A program made the position numbers and the translations under genes. A DNA stretch of 64,000 nucleotides from JBGTSJ01 sp041940305 (GTDB taxonomy: Bacteria; Planctomycetota; Planctomycetia; Planctomycetales; Planctomycetaceae), in the NCBI GenBank assembly GCA_041940305.1, contig JBGTSJ010000008.1:173203-237202 (forward strand). Direction: 5' to 3'. How positions within the stretch are numbered: position 1 is the stretch's first letter; each line of letters starts with the position of its first letter. This document shows positions 49,447 to 58,934 of the stretch, one piece after another. The notes beneath the pieces are model-generated. The model had not been told where the DNA came from and did not search any database. It worked only from the letters and a program-made list of their open reading frames with translations.

Positions 49447-50652
49447 TCACGATCGAATGAAGCGTTCCATCAGTTCGTGACCTTGGGGAATCTCGTAGCC
49501 GGCGGCGGCGGCGTCGGGCTCGCTGTAATGAGATGCGCTGTCGGCATCGACGCCGGTCCCGCACATCGTGAAGGGGACGAGGCCGTGGCTGTGGGTCCGG
49601 GTCCGCAGGAAGGTGGGGTGATCGGGGCAGACGAGGATGCGGTAGTCCCCCTGCGACTTCAGCCAGGCGTGGACGGGGCCGACGATGTCGGCGTCGATCC
49701 GCTCGAGGGCGCGGACTTTCTCGTCGGCGTGACCTTCGTGGGAGGCCTCGTCGGTGGCTTCGACGTGGACGACGACGAAGTCGGTGCGGTGCAGGGTGTC
49801 GATGGCGTAGCGGCCCTTGGCGGCGTAGTCGGTGTCGGTGTAGCCGGTGGCGCCGGGGACTTCGACAATGTCGAACCCGACGAGCCGTCCGATGCCGCGG
49901 AGCAGGTCGACCGCGGTGATGACCGCGCCGCGGACTCCGAAACGTTCCTGGAACGGGACGAGCGAGGGGGCCTTTCCCTGTCCCCAGAGCCAGACCTGGG
50001 TGGCGGGCAGCTCGCCGTTCGCCGCGCGTTCGCGATTGGGCTGGGCGTCGGCGAAGAGCTCGCGACTCTTGTCCATGAGGGCCCGGAGATCGCAGGCGCC
50101 CGAGCCGAGGGGAAGATGCTCGGCGATGGGCTGATCGGTGATGTCGTGCGGGGGGATGGTGTGCGTGTCGGCGGCGAAAGGGGCGCGGCCGTCGCGGGCG
50201 CGGTACAGCAGCAGGTTGCGGTAACTGACGCCGGGATGGAACTTCCAGTGCTCATCGCCGCAGCACGCGCGCTGCATGATCTCGAGCAGCTTGCGGCCGG
50301 CGGCACTGGGGATCTGGCCGGCGGTGAAGCTCCGCATGCGCTCGTTCTCGACCGTCACCAGATTGCAGCGAATGGCCCAGTCGTCGGGACCGAGTTCAAT
50401 CCCCTGAGCGGCGGCTTCGAGCGGAGCGCGGCCGGTGTGGAAGGTGAGCGGGTCGTATCCGAACAGGCTCATGGTGCCGACATCGCTGCCCGACGGCATC
50501 GAGGCCGGGACGTGATCGGTCGCGCCGACGATGCCCAGCGTGGCGATCTCATCCATGTGGGGGATGCGCGCGGCTTCGAGCGGCGTGCGGCCGTCGAGGG
50601 AGGGCTGCGGCTCGTCGGCACAGCCGTCGGGGATGATGAGGGCGTACTTCAT
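49447..50652 (-). CDS. apgM: Cofactor-independent phosphoglycerate mutase, archaeal type
   Basis: 401 residues, of the short alkaline-phosphatase-superfamily form typical of archaea rather than the ~510-residue GpmI. Metal ligand Asp9 is in LIIPDGCADEP. The nucleophile serine is Ser56 in MPSGSDVGTMSLFGYDP. Later ligands lie in FVVVHVEATDEASHEG and VCPDHPTFLRTRTHSHG. It interconverts 3- and 2-phosphoglycerate. Some relatives have been proposed to act as homoserine kinases (ThrB-like), so that alternative stays open. The gene is transcribed away from the 50802 gene with 149 bases between starts. Confidence 0.9.
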   Translation of the reverse strand: MKYALIIPDGCADEPQPSLDGRTPLEAARIPHMDEIATLGIVGATDHVPASMPSGSDVGTMSLFGYDPLTFHTGRAPLEAAAQGIELGPDDWAIRCNLVTVENERMRSFTAGQIPSAAGRKLLEIMQRACCGDEHWKFHPGVSYRNLLLYRARDGRAPFAADTHTIPPHDITDQPIAEHLPLGSGACDLRALMDKSRELFADAQPNRERAANGELPATQVWLWGQGKAPSLVPFQERFGVRGAVITAVDLLRGIGRLVGFDIVEVPGATGYTDTDYAAKGRYAIDTLHRTDFVVVHVEATDEASHEGHADEKVRALERIDADIVGPVHAWLKSQGDYRILVCPDHPTFLRTRTHSHGLVPFTMCGTGVDADSASHYSEPDAAAAGYEIPQGHELMERFIRS

Positions 50653-50801
50653 TGGTACGCCATGATATCACACCAATCGCCATTCCGTCTTTATACGTCC
50701 ACCCGCTCGGGACGGTGCGAACGCACACCGATGTGGGGGTGCCGCATTCCTCGACGGCGCCCGTAAAGACCGCGTTGTTCGATCACGGTATAACAGCAAG
50801 T

Positions 50802-51680
50802 ATGCTCCAGTCCCTCTTTAGTCGAATCTTCTACCGACGTCCCGAGACGTTCGACGATCGGGTTCGCAAGCTACCGTACGCGGAACAGAAGCGGCTGGCC
50901 TATTTGGAGATGACGTACATAGATCCGGTCCGAGCAGGTGCCTGGCCGAAAACCGATCTCACCGAACATGAGTGGCTGACGACTTCCGATCCAACCAGAC
51001 TTCTGTATTTCCTGGTTGCAGGTACTGCGAGTAATCGGAAGCTGCGTCTGTTTGCCTGCGCCTGTTGCCGGCAGATCTGGCACTTGATGCCCGACTCTAC
51101 GTGTCGGCGGGCCGTGGAGATTGTCGAACAACACCCGAACAGTTTCGTCGACATGACGGAGCAGATCGAGGCGGAGTTGAGCCACCTTTGGGGGCACACC
51201 TACTGGACGGAAGACGATGATTCTCCGAGGGCTGTTGCAATGGGAGCGTGTGCAGCCGCAAGTGGTCCTCTGGGCAGTGACGCTCCTCGTGACTGCCCAG
51301 AGCAATGGTGGCACGGTTGGGACAAGAAGTGCCGAATTCCGGCCAGCATTTGGGTCACCGTTCGGGAGGTCGCCGCTGTCGGCGCAAGGAATCGGGAAGC
51401 CGTGCAGATCGCAACCGAATCTGCGCAATGCAACCTGCTCCGCGAGATTTTCGGGAACCCTTTTCAGCAGGTGACTCTTTCGCCTCACTGCAGAACGGCC
51501 GAAGTGCTCGCCATCGCTGAGATCGTCTACACTCAAAGAGACTTTGCACGGTTGCCAGAATTGGCGAGCGAACTGCGAAAGAATGGATGCGACTCCAAGG
51601 AACTCTTAGACCATTTGCGTTCGGACCAGAACCATGTTCTCGGCTGCTGGGCGCTGGATGCCGTGCTTGATCGCGATTAA
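50802..51680 (+). CDS. Planctomycete paralog-family protein, function unknown
   Basis: 292 residues from ATG at 50802; a GTG at 50652 would overlap the neighbour's start. A recognisable family opening EWLTTSDPTRLLYFLVAG is followed by ASNRKLRLFACACCRQIWHL and, near the C-terminus, FGNPFQQVTLSPHCR, then RLPELASELRKNGCDSKELL and HVLGCWALDAVL. Multi-copy families with this pattern occur in Gemmata-like and related planctomycetes (recalled, not searched). It is mostly helical, with no signal peptide and a CACC cysteine cluster of unknown role. Often found in tandem copies elsewhere; only one here. Confidence 0.75.
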   Translation: MLQSLFSRIFYRRPETFDDRVRKLPYAEQKRLAYLEMTYIDPVRAGAWPKTDLTEHEWLTTSDPTRLLYFLVAGTASNRKLRLFACACCRQIWHLMPDSTCRRAVEIVEQHPNSFVDMTEQIEAELSHLWGHTYWTEDDDSPRAVAMGACAAASGPLGSDAPRDCPEQWWHGWDKKCRIPASIWVTVREVAAVGARNREAVQIATESAQCNLLREIFGNPFQQVTLSPHCRTAEVLAIAEIVYTQRDFARLPELASELRKNGCDSKELLDHLRSDQNHVLGCWALDAVLDRD

Positions 51681-51808
51681 CTCAGATTCATGGGCGACTG
51701 ACCGCGCCGCGAAATCCTGATTCGCCACAGATCCACACGTGACCCGGGTCGAACCGAGTACATGCTACAGGCGTGCCCCGGTGGCCGATGCCTCCGAATC
51801 GCCAACGA

Positions 51809-52489
51809 TCAGTCGCGGCGCATGCCGCCGAAGCGCATGATGTAGTACAGGAGCGTGAGAATCGACTGCAGGGTGGCGGCGACGTAGGTCCAGGCGGCGG
51901 CATTGAGGACCTTGCGGACGGCGATGGCCCCTTCCTCATCGACGATGCCGAGTTCGTTGAGCTGCCGCTTGGCGCGGGTGCTGGCGTTGAACTCGACCGG
52001 GAGGTTGACCACCTGGAAGAAGACGATCCCGGCGAAGGCGATAATACCCAGCCAGATCAGGTTGACGGACGTCATGAAAAAGCCGAGCAGCATCAGGATC
52101 ATCGACAGTCCGGGACCGAAGCGGGCCGCCGGGACGGCCGCGTTGCGGACCATCAGCGGTGCGTAGTTCTGGGCGTGCTGCAGGGCGTGGCCGGCTTCGT
52201 GGGCGGCGATGCCGACGGCGGCGGCGGAGCGGGTGCGAAACACGTCCGGGCTGAGCCTCAGGACGCGGTGAATGGGGTCGTAGTGATCGGACAGAAAGCC
52301 GTGCGTCTCCTCGACGCCGACGTCGGTGACGCCGGCGGAGTCGAGGATGTGCCGGGCCGCCGCGGCTCCCGAGAGCGGCGCCGGGACCTGCATGGCCTTA
52401 TGGAACGTGGACTTCACCTTCGCCTGGGCCCACAGCATGAGCAGGAGGGCCGGGGCGAGGTAAATGAAATAGACGGGATCGAAGAACAT
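51809..52489 (-). CDS. YugP-like membrane zinc metallopeptidase
   Basis: 226 residues from ATG at 52489, which opens directly with the membrane-helix sequence MFFDPVYFIYLAPALLLML typical of the family; the frame is open to 52558. The zinc motif AAHEAGHALQHA has His97, Glu98 and His101. Two further hydrophobic segments follow (~120-165), with LPVEFNASTRAKRQLNE between helices, another family hallmark. It is a membrane-embedded or tethered peptidase whose substrate is not known. It is divergent from the lptD-like gene; the 482-base gap is described separately. Confidence 0.92.
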   Translation of the reverse strand: MFFDPVYFIYLAPALLLMLWAQAKVKSTFHKAMQVPAPLSGAAAARHILDSAGVTDVGVEETHGFLSDHYDPIHRVLRLSPDVFRTRSAAAVGIAAHEAGHALQHAQNYAPLMVRNAAVPAARFGPGLSMILMLLGFFMTSVNLIWLGIIAFAGIVFFQVVNLPVEFNASTRAKRQLNELGIVDEEGAIAVRKVLNAAAWTYVAATLQSILTLLYYIMRFGGMRRD

Positions 52490-52971
52490 GGCCTGACCTT
52501 GAGTCGCGCGTCGCTGCGTTGCATTGAATTGCTCGGCACGCTGGAGCCGAGGCGTCACCGCGAAGACACTCCCGCATGGGGCGTGCCGGTGGCGGGATCG
52601 ACGGAATGATACGGAGCCGGGACCCGTACGGATAGTAGGATCCCGCCGGCCGCGGTTCCGATTCTGGCGGCTCGAACATACTGTGCGTCAATGAGTTGCG
52701 CTATCAATCGTCGCCCCCAACGCTTATTGACACTCCCGAACGGCCCGGCCTATACTCCGGCCCCTTTTCCGGTTGACGGCAGGTGCGGATTGACTCCGGG
52801 CCTGCCAGATCGGCACGCCTTCCCTCCAGTCCGGCGTCGCCGTTTCCCCTCCGTTCCAGTTTAAGCCGTCCCCAGGACTCCAGCGTGTCGGGTCCGACCC
52901 AACGCGACGGTCTTCCCTCGCTCGCGCACGGAGTGCGCGCGCTGTCCCGCCAGCGGTAACGAAGGATTCGA
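52490..52971. promoter_or_regulatory. 482-base divergent intergenic region
   Basis: Separates the YugP-like gene from the LptD-like gene. It carries the near-consensus promoter at 52727-52756 and a long untranslated leader of ~208 bases for the LptD-like gene. Short open frames in it look like chance extensions. Confidence 0.6.
52727..52756 (+). promoter_or_regulatory. Near-consensus sigma-70 promoter of the LptD-like gene
   Basis: A perfect TTGACA at 52727-52732, an 18-nt spacer, TATACT at 52751-52756 (5 of 6). The predicted start is near 52763, about 208 bases before the GTG at 52972. The strongest promoter match noticed in the window. Confidence 0.75.
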
Positions 52972-55900
52972 GTGCCGTTCTCGCTCCCCGCGCGTGCCCG
53001 GGCACTATGGCTCGGCGCGGCGGTCTGCCTGTTATGGGCGGCCGTTGCGCGTGCCGAAGAGCCGCTGCGCGCGCCGGAGCTGCCGCTGCTGCCGATCAAT
53101 GAGGGAGTCCCCTTCCCGGAGGAGACGGCGACCGCGACCGATGAAGACCCGATCGAGATCTCGGCGCAGTACATCCAGCAGTGGGAAGAGAACGGAAAGG
53201 TCGAAGTCTCGCTGCTCCGCGGGCGATGCCAGGTGCTGCAGGGTGGCATGACGCTCACCTCGCAGCAGATGGTGATCTGGCGCGATCTCGCGGCCGGCGG
53301 TGAGGGGAGCTCGAAAATTACGGTGTACCTGGAAGGGGACGCGCGGCTGCAGTGGCCGTACCGGCATGAGACGCAGCACGCGATGCTGCTGAAGCTGGCG
53401 ACGCGCAAGAACATCACGTTCGCGGGACGGCCGCCGCTCACGGGAGTCGCCGCGGAGTCGGATCCGGTCTATCAGCGGGCGCTCGCGACGCGGGACGCCA
53501 ACGGCCGCAACCAGCTGAAACCGACGCAGCTGATTATGCCCGATCCGGGTCGAGGACCGATGCTGGGGCCGTCGCTGCCGATCGTCGAGCCGCAGATTAC
53601 GCGGCACGTGACGATCAACCCGCGTTACCTGGGACAGAGCTTCAGTGCGAACTCGCGCGTCTCCGACACGGTGCCGCCGGAACTCATCATCACGGTCAGC
53701 CGCGGGGTGAACATCGTGGTGGACAACGTGCCGATCGTGATCAACGGCGTCACGATGCTCACGACGATCGACCTGACGGCGGACAACGCGGTGATCTGGA
53801 CGGACGCGAACCAGGGGGGCGACCTGCGTCAGGGATTCAACCTTGGGCCGGGGACGCAGTTTCAGGTGTACCTGGAGGGGAACATCGTCGTCCGGCAGGG
53901 GCTGAATGAGGCCAAGGCGTCTCACGCGTTCTACGACGTGAGCGAGCGGCGCGGGTTGCTGATGAACGCCGAGGTGCGGGCCTTTGTGCCCGAATTGGAA
54001 TCGTTCCTGCGGATTCGGGCGCAGCAGGTGCGGCAGTTGTCGGAATCCAGCTTCCATGCGCAGAACGCGTGGTTCACGACCAGTCAGATGGGGAAGCCCG
54101 GCTACCGCGTGGAAGCGAGCGACATCTTCCTCGAAGAGCGCTACGACCCGTCGTCGGAGATCGACCCGATCACCGGACAGCCGGACAACTCGGCCGTGTG
54201 GGTCACGAGCCTCAACAACCGGTTCTACATCGAAGACGTGCCGGTGCTGTACGCACCGTATCTGTCGGCTCCGGCGGAGGACCCGCAGGTGCCGCTCAGG
54301 CGACTGGAGGGAGGTTACGACAGCATCTTCGGGCTGTCAGTGAAGTCGGTCTTCAGCCTGGAGGGGCTGTTCGGACTGGAACTGCCGCGCGGCGCGGACT
54401 GGAGCCTGCGCCTGGACGGCTACACCGAGCGGGGTCCGGCGATCGGCACGATGTTCGACTATGACTTCGTCGGCGGCTTTATGGGTGTGCCGACGAGGTA
54501 CAGCGGACTGGGGGACTTCTACTTCATCAACGACGGCGGAACGGACAACCTGGGACAGGGACGGCGGAACCTTGCAGTGCCGGACGACAATCGCGGGAGG
54601 GCGACGTGGCGGCACCGCATGGACTTCCCCTACGGCACGTGGCTGAACGCGGAACTCGGCTACGTCAGCGACCGCAACTTCCGCGAGCAGTACTTCGAGC
54701 GGGAATGGGACCGCGAAAAGGACCAGGAAACGCTGCTCAACCTCAATCACCAATATGACAACTGGACGATCTCCGGGTTGGGGCGATTCCACCTCAACGA
54801 TTTCGAGTACCAGACGGAGTGGCTGCCGCGAGTCGATCTCACCGTCCTCGGCGAGCCGCTGGCGAACGGGTGGCTGACGTGGAGTTCGCATTCGTCGGTC
54901 GGCTATGGCCGCATCAACCCGGCCGAGCCGCCGTCTGATCCGACCGATCCGTTCGTCCCCCTGCCCTACTTCGCGGACGTCGGCGGAACCGTGGCGATGA
55001 CCCGGCATGAGATCAACCTGCCGCTCAATGTCGGTCCGGTCAACGTCGTGCCGTACGTGCTGGGCGAAGCCGCCTACTGGGAGGAGGACATCACCGGCGA
55101 CGAATTGGCGCGTCTGTACGGCAGCGCCGGTGTCCGCGGCAGCCTGCTCTTCTGGAACGCCTGGCCCGATATCCGCGACCCGATCCTGGGACTGAACGGC
55201 CTCGCGCACAAGATGACATTCGACTTCGACTATTACTACGCGCAGGCGAGCGAACCGCTGTCGTCGATCGCCCAGTACAACGAGTTCGACGAGGATTCGC
55301 AGGAGCGGTACCGCACTCGGTTCATCTTCAACGAGTTCGGTGGTGCGCTGCCCTTCATGTACGACCCGCGATTCTACGCGGTGCGGAGCGGGGCCGGTCG
55401 CAGCGTGACGGCGCCCTATCACGAATTGGTGGACGACCAGCAGGTGCTGCGGCTCGGCTGGCGGCATCGCTGGCAGACGAAAGTCGGCCCGCCGGACCGC
55501 CCGCGCATCAAGGACTGGATGACACTCGACCTCGAAGCCAGCTACTTCCCCGACGCCGACCGGGACAACTTCGGCGAAGACTTCGGCCTGCTGGGCGGGC
55601 ACTACTCGTGGAATGTCGGCGAGCGGACAACGCTGCTGGCGGACGCGATCTACGACGTGTTCAACGGCGGCCAGGAGATCTGGAGCCTCGGCATCCTCAC
55701 CCAGCGCAGCACCCGCGGCAGCCTGTACCTTGGCTTCCGGCAGGTGGACGTCGGACCGATCGACAGCCAGCTGATCGTGGCCAGCTACAGCTATGCGATG
55801 AGTCCCAAGTGGGCCTCCACGTTCGGCACGTCCTTCGACATCGCCGAAGGCCGCGACCGCGGCCAGTCGCTGACGATCACGCGCATCGGCGAGTATGCGT

Positions 55901-56028
55901 TGTTCCACATGGGCGTGGGCTACGACCGCAGCCGCGACAACCTGGGATTCGGCATCTCGATCGAGCCGCGGCTCGGCGGGTTTGGGTCGAACTCGACGCA
56001 GTTGAGCTCGCTGCTGGGAGTGCCGTGA
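52972..56028 (+). CDS. LptD/OstA-like outer-membrane protein
   Basis: 1,018 residues from GTG at 52972, which gives a signal peptide ending AVARAEEP. Residues ~50-140 and ~215-330 look like two OstA/LptA-type beta-jellyroll repeats (CQVLQGGMTLTSQQMVIWRD; DLTADNAVIWTDANQGG then YLEGNIVVRQG). The C-terminal ~600 residues are amphipathic strands rich in Tyr/Trp/Gly (LGYVSDRNFREQYFEREWDR, TNLYLGFRQVD-like repeats), consistent with an LptD barrel. It should insert lipopolysaccharide into the outer leaflet. Only one cysteine remains in the mature chain, so the disulfide switch of E. coli LptD cannot form. No LptE or SurA gene is near. Confidence 0.8.
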   Translation: MPFSLPARARALWLGAAVCLLWAAVARAEEPLRAPELPLLPINEGVPFPEETATATDEDPIEISAQYIQQWEENGKVEVSLLRGRCQVLQGGMTLTSQQMVIWRDLAAGGEGSSKITVYLEGDARLQWPYRHETQHAMLLKLATRKNITFAGRPPLTGVAAESDPVYQRALATRDANGRNQLKPTQLIMPDPGRGPMLGPSLPIVEPQITRHVTINPRYLGQSFSANSRVSDTVPPELIITVSRGVNIVVDNVPIVINGVTMLTTIDLTADNAVIWTDANQGGDLRQGFNLGPGTQFQVYLEGNIVVRQGLNEAKASHAFYDVSERRGLLMNAEVRAFVPELESFLRIRAQQVRQLSESSFHAQNAWFTTSQMGKPGYRVEASDIFLEERYDPSSEIDPITGQPDNSAVWVTSLNNRFYIEDVPVLYAPYLSAPAEDPQVPLRRLEGGYDSIFGLSVKSVFSLEGLFGLELPRGADWSLRLDGYTERGPAIGTMFDYDFVGGFMGVPTRYSGLGDFYFINDGGTDNLGQGRRNLAVPDDNRGRATWRHRMDFPYGTWLNAELGYVSDRNFREQYFEREWDREKDQETLLNLNHQYDNWTISGLGRFHLNDFEYQTEWLPRVDLTVLGEPLANGWLTWSSHSSVGYGRINPAEPPSDPTDPFVPLPYFADVGGTVAMTRHEINLPLNVGPVNVVPYVLGEAAYWEEDITGDELARLYGSAGVRGSLLFWNAWPDIRDPILGLNGLAHKMTFDFDYYYAQASEPLSSIAQYNEFDEDSQERYRTRFIFNEFGGALPFMYDPRFYAVRSGAGRSVTAPYHELVDDQQVLRLGWRHRWQTKVGPPDRPRIKDWMTLDLEASYFPDADRDNFGEDFGLLGGHYSWNVGERTTLLADAIYDVFNGGQEIWSLGILTQRSTRGSLYLGFRQVDVGPIDSQLIVASYSYAMSPKWASTFGTSFDIAEGRDRGQSLTITRIGEYALFHMGVGYDRSRDNLGFGISIEPRLGGFGSNSTQLSSLLGVP

Positions 56029-56075
56029 TGGTCGATGGTCGAGACTCGATGGTCGAGAGCTGAAGGTTGAGTGGT

Positions 56076-56498
56076 ATGGCGACGACGATTCAGGAACCTG
56101 AGCGTCGACGGTCGCTGGCGTCGGCGCCGCGGCGGCGGTCGGCGTGGCGGGAGCGGCTCATCGATGCCGAGAGTGGCCTGCGGCTCTGCCTGCGGTCGGA
56201 CGGGACTCTGTTCGCCTACCTGTTCGTCGTCAGCTGTATCGTGGCGGCGGGAGTCGTGGTGCGGCTCGACGTCCGTCAATGGTCGATGGTGATCCTCGCC
56301 GTGACGTTCGTGCTCTCGGCCGGCATCTTCAACCAGATGCTCCGCCTCCTGCTGCAGGGGGTCGGACATCACCTGCCGGCCGCGGCCCGGGACGCCGCGA
56401 AGATCGGAGCAACAGCCGTGCTCGTCGCCAGCATCGGCGCCGCAACGACGATCATCCTCGTCTTCGCTCAGCGAATCGCACACTTCCGCGGGTGGTGA
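56076..56498 (+). CDS. DgkA-like membrane protein without the expected catalytic glutamate
   Basis: 140 residues from ATG at 56076. After a basic head (~30 residues) and a soluble stretch, three membrane helices follow (LFAYLFVVSCIVAAGVVV; WSMVILAVTFVLSAGIF; AVLVASIGAATTIILVF). The order and spacing match prokaryotic diacylglycerol kinase, including the last helix context RDAAKIGATAVLVASIGA, which parallels DgkA RAKDMGSAAVLIA. The key N-x3-E motif, however, reads NQMLR, so the glutamate is replaced by arginine. Kinase activity is therefore unlikely. It follows the LptD-like gene closely (47 bases), suggesting a common envelope function. Confidence 0.6.
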   Translation: MATTIQEPERRRSLASAPRRRSAWRERLIDAESGLRLCLRSDGTLFAYLFVVSCIVAAGVVVRLDVRQWSMVILAVTFVLSAGIFNQMLRLLLQGVGHHLPAAARDAAKIGATAVLVASIGAATTIILVFAQRIAHFRGW

Positions 56499-56533
56499 CG
56501 CCGACTGGCGGCGGCTTGCGCATGTGTCAAACG

Positions 56534-56552
56534 CCCGGCCCGATGGGCCGGG
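56534..56552. repeat. Palindrome CCCGGCCC-N3-GGGCCGGG, copy 2
   Basis: The same 8-bp stem as 36831-36849, with loop GAT and again followed by ACT. It lies between convergent genes (56498 and 56592) and may serve as terminator for both. Confidence 0.6.
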
Positions 56553-56591
56553 ACTAAACCGATGTTGCGGGCGCACGGTCCGTCTCGTCTG

Positions 56592-58844
56592 TCAGCGACG
56601 TCGGCGGCGCTTTTTGGCGGGGGGGCGGGTTGATTTGCGATCGGCCGTTTTGCGGGTCTCGAACGCGGGGGACGGCTTGGTCTTGCTGGTGGCGCGTTTC
56701 TCGTGCCGGACGAGGCGGAAATCGAGTTGGCGGCGGTCGGCGTCGACGTGGGCGACTTTGACGCGGACGCGGTCGCCGAGGCGGAAGACCTCTCCACTGC
56801 GGCGTCCGACGAGGGATTGAGCGGCGCGGTCGTAGTCGAAGTAGTCGCCGGAGGAGATAGTGCTGATGTGGACCAGGCCTTCGGCCGGGAGTTCGTTGCC
56901 GCGGCAGAAGAAGCCGTAGCGGTCCACGCCGGTGATAATGGCGTCCATCTCGGTGTCGACGCGAGTCTCCAGGTACGACAGCAGCTTGACGTTGATCAGC
57001 TCGCGTTCGGCGCCGGCGGCACGGCGCTCGGTGGCCGAGCATTGCCGGGCGAGCCGGAAGAGTTCTTCGCCAGAGGGGCCCCGGTAGGCGCGATTGCCGG
57101 TGAGCAGGACGTCGATCCAGCGGTGCACGGTGAGGTCCGGGTAGCGGCGGATGGGGCTGGTGAAGTGGCAGTAGTTCTGCACTGCCAGCGCGTAATGGCC
57201 GACGTCGAACGGCGAGTATTCCGCCTGCTTGAAGCTGCGCAGCAGAGCGTAATTGATGGCGCGTTCTTCGGGCTTCCCGGAGACGCGGTCGATGAGCTTC
57301 TGCAGCTCCGGACGGCTCTGGGGGTTCTTGAGCGTGAAGCCGAGGGATTCGGCGAACTCGGCGAAGGCCTGCATCTTGGATTCGCTGGGGTCGCCGTGCA
57401 CGCGGCGGAGGAAGTCGATCCCCTTGTCCGAGAGGGCCGTCGCCACCGCCACGTTTGCCGCCAGCATGAACTCCTCGATGATCTGGTGACTTTCGTCGTG
57501 GAGCTGCTCGTGAGCGCCGCTCACCCGGCCGTCCTTGTCGAAGTCGAGCTTGATCTCCGGCAGTTCGAGGTTGATCGCCCCCTGCGCGAACCGCCGCTTG
57601 CGGAGGATCATCGCCAGCTCGTGCATGTCGGCCAGCAGTTTGCGTACCTTGGCCGGAATCTGGACGCGCTTCGGCTCTTCGCTGTTGATGATGGGGAGCA
57701 CGTGCTCGTAAGCCAGCCGCTTGTTCACTTTGATCGCCGAGTTGGCGAACCGCGTGTGGACCGGGAGGCCGTCGGGCGTGTATTCGATGAAGGCCGATTT
57801 GGTGAAGCGGACGCGCTTCTCCTGCAGGCTGGCGAGGGCGTTCGAGAGCACCTCCGGCAGCATCGGGATCACCTTCGTCGGCAGGTACACGCTCGTCCCG
57901 CGCAGTTGCGCTTCCCGGTCCAGCGGCGTGCCCGGCTGCACGAAATGCGCGACGTCGGCAATGTGCACCCCCAGATGCCAATGCCCGTCGTCGCTCCGCT
58001 CCAGTGAGATGGCGTCGTCGAAGTCGCGGGCGTCGATGGGGTCGATCGTGACCATCAGCACGCCGGTGAGATCCTCGCGTCCCTGCAGGTTGTTCTCGTC
58101 GAAGTTTTCCGCCTCGATGCGGGCCGCCTCGAGGACTTCCTCGGGGAATTCGTCGGGGAGGCCGAACTCGTGGATGATGGACTGCGTATCGACGCCGGGT
58201 TCGCCGCGCGGGCCGAGCACCTTGGTGAGGACCGCTTCTCCCTGCTGATGCTGGGTGGGAAAGCGGATCATCTCGATGACGACCTTGTCCCCCTCCTGAG
58301 CCCCCTTCGCGCCGGGATCGCCGACCCAGACGGCCTCGGAGAAGTTCTTGCCGTCGATGGTGACGTAACCCTGGTCTCCCTCTTCGCTGTAGATGCCGAC
58401 AAACACGTTGGTCGCGCGCTCCACGACCTCCACGACGACGCCGGACGGCTTGCCCTGCGGACCGCGGCGTTTGAGCAGCCGCACCAGCACTTCGTCGCCG
58501 TTGTGGGCGTCGCCGAGGTCGTCAGGAGAGATGTAAACGTCGCCGACGAGTCCCTGAGGCCGCGGCTCGTGTGGGATCAGGTACCCCACGCCGCTGGACC
58601 GTTTGCGCAGCACTCCGGGGACAAGCCCCGCGGGCGTCTTGGCCATCACGCGGCCGCTGGGAGAAACCCGAAGCTCGCCGGCGGACTTCAGCCGTTCCAG
58701 GGCCGCCTTGAAATCATCCAGGTGCTTCTTGCCGAGACCCATCCGTTTGGCAAGATTGTGCGGCTTGACGGCCTGATACTCCTGATGATTGACGACGGCG
58801 AGGATCTCGCGATCGAGTGCAGACCCCTGCGGCTTAGCCGACAT
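56592..58844 (-). CDS. rnr: Ribonuclease R
   Basis: 750 residues, full length. A 3'-5' exoribonuclease of the RNB superfamily that degrades structured RNA. A winged-helix-like head lies at ~10-70, cold-shock domains at ~75-230, the catalytic RNB domain from ~255 (DPIDARDFDDAISL carries the four metal-binding Asp), and the S1 domain at ~640-720 (MDAIITGVDRYGFFCRG, then GLVHISTISSGDYFDYD). The basic tail (PPAKKRRRRR) aids RNA binding as in other RNase R. GGAG lies a few bases before the ATG. Cytoplasmic; expected to be involved in mRNA and rRNA decay and in tmRNA-tagged quality control. Confidence 0.96.
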   Translation of the reverse strand: MSAKPQGSALDREILAVVNHQEYQAVKPHNLAKRMGLGKKHLDDFKAALERLKSAGELRVSPSGRVMAKTPAGLVPGVLRKRSSGVGYLIPHEPRPQGLVGDVYISPDDLGDAHNGDEVLVRLLKRRGPQGKPSGVVVEVVERATNVFVGIYSEEGDQGYVTIDGKNFSEAVWVGDPGAKGAQEGDKVVIEMIRFPTQHQQGEAVLTKVLGPRGEPGVDTQSIIHEFGLPDEFPEEVLEAARIEAENFDENNLQGREDLTGVLMVTIDPIDARDFDDAISLERSDDGHWHLGVHIADVAHFVQPGTPLDREAQLRGTSVYLPTKVIPMLPEVLSNALASLQEKRVRFTKSAFIEYTPDGLPVHTRFANSAIKVNKRLAYEHVLPIINSEEPKRVQIPAKVRKLLADMHELAMILRKRRFAQGAINLELPEIKLDFDKDGRVSGAHEQLHDESHQIIEEFMLAANVAVATALSDKGIDFLRRVHGDPSESKMQAFAEFAESLGFTLKNPQSRPELQKLIDRVSGKPEERAINYALLRSFKQAEYSPFDVGHYALAVQNYCHFTSPIRRYPDLTVHRWIDVLLTGNRAYRGPSGEELFRLARQCSATERRAAGAERELINVKLLSYLETRVDTEMDAIITGVDRYGFFCRGNELPAEGLVHISTISSGDYFDYDRAAQSLVGRRSGEVFRLGDRVRVKVAHVDADRRQLDFRLVRHEKRATSKTKPSPAFETRKTADRKSTRPPAKKRRRRR

Positions 58845-58934
58845 GCAGTGCTCCGGGTGAGACGTGACGTAGTGACAGTCGGCAAGCTACCGGGGGGACG
58901 GTCGGGGGGACAAGGGCTGCGACCGCGCCCCATT

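Noticed and set aside
56554..57981. 475-codon minus-strand frame overlapping rnr
   Set aside because: Arg/Pro-rich translation in another frame of the same strand as RNase R; no domain, clear shadow of rnr.
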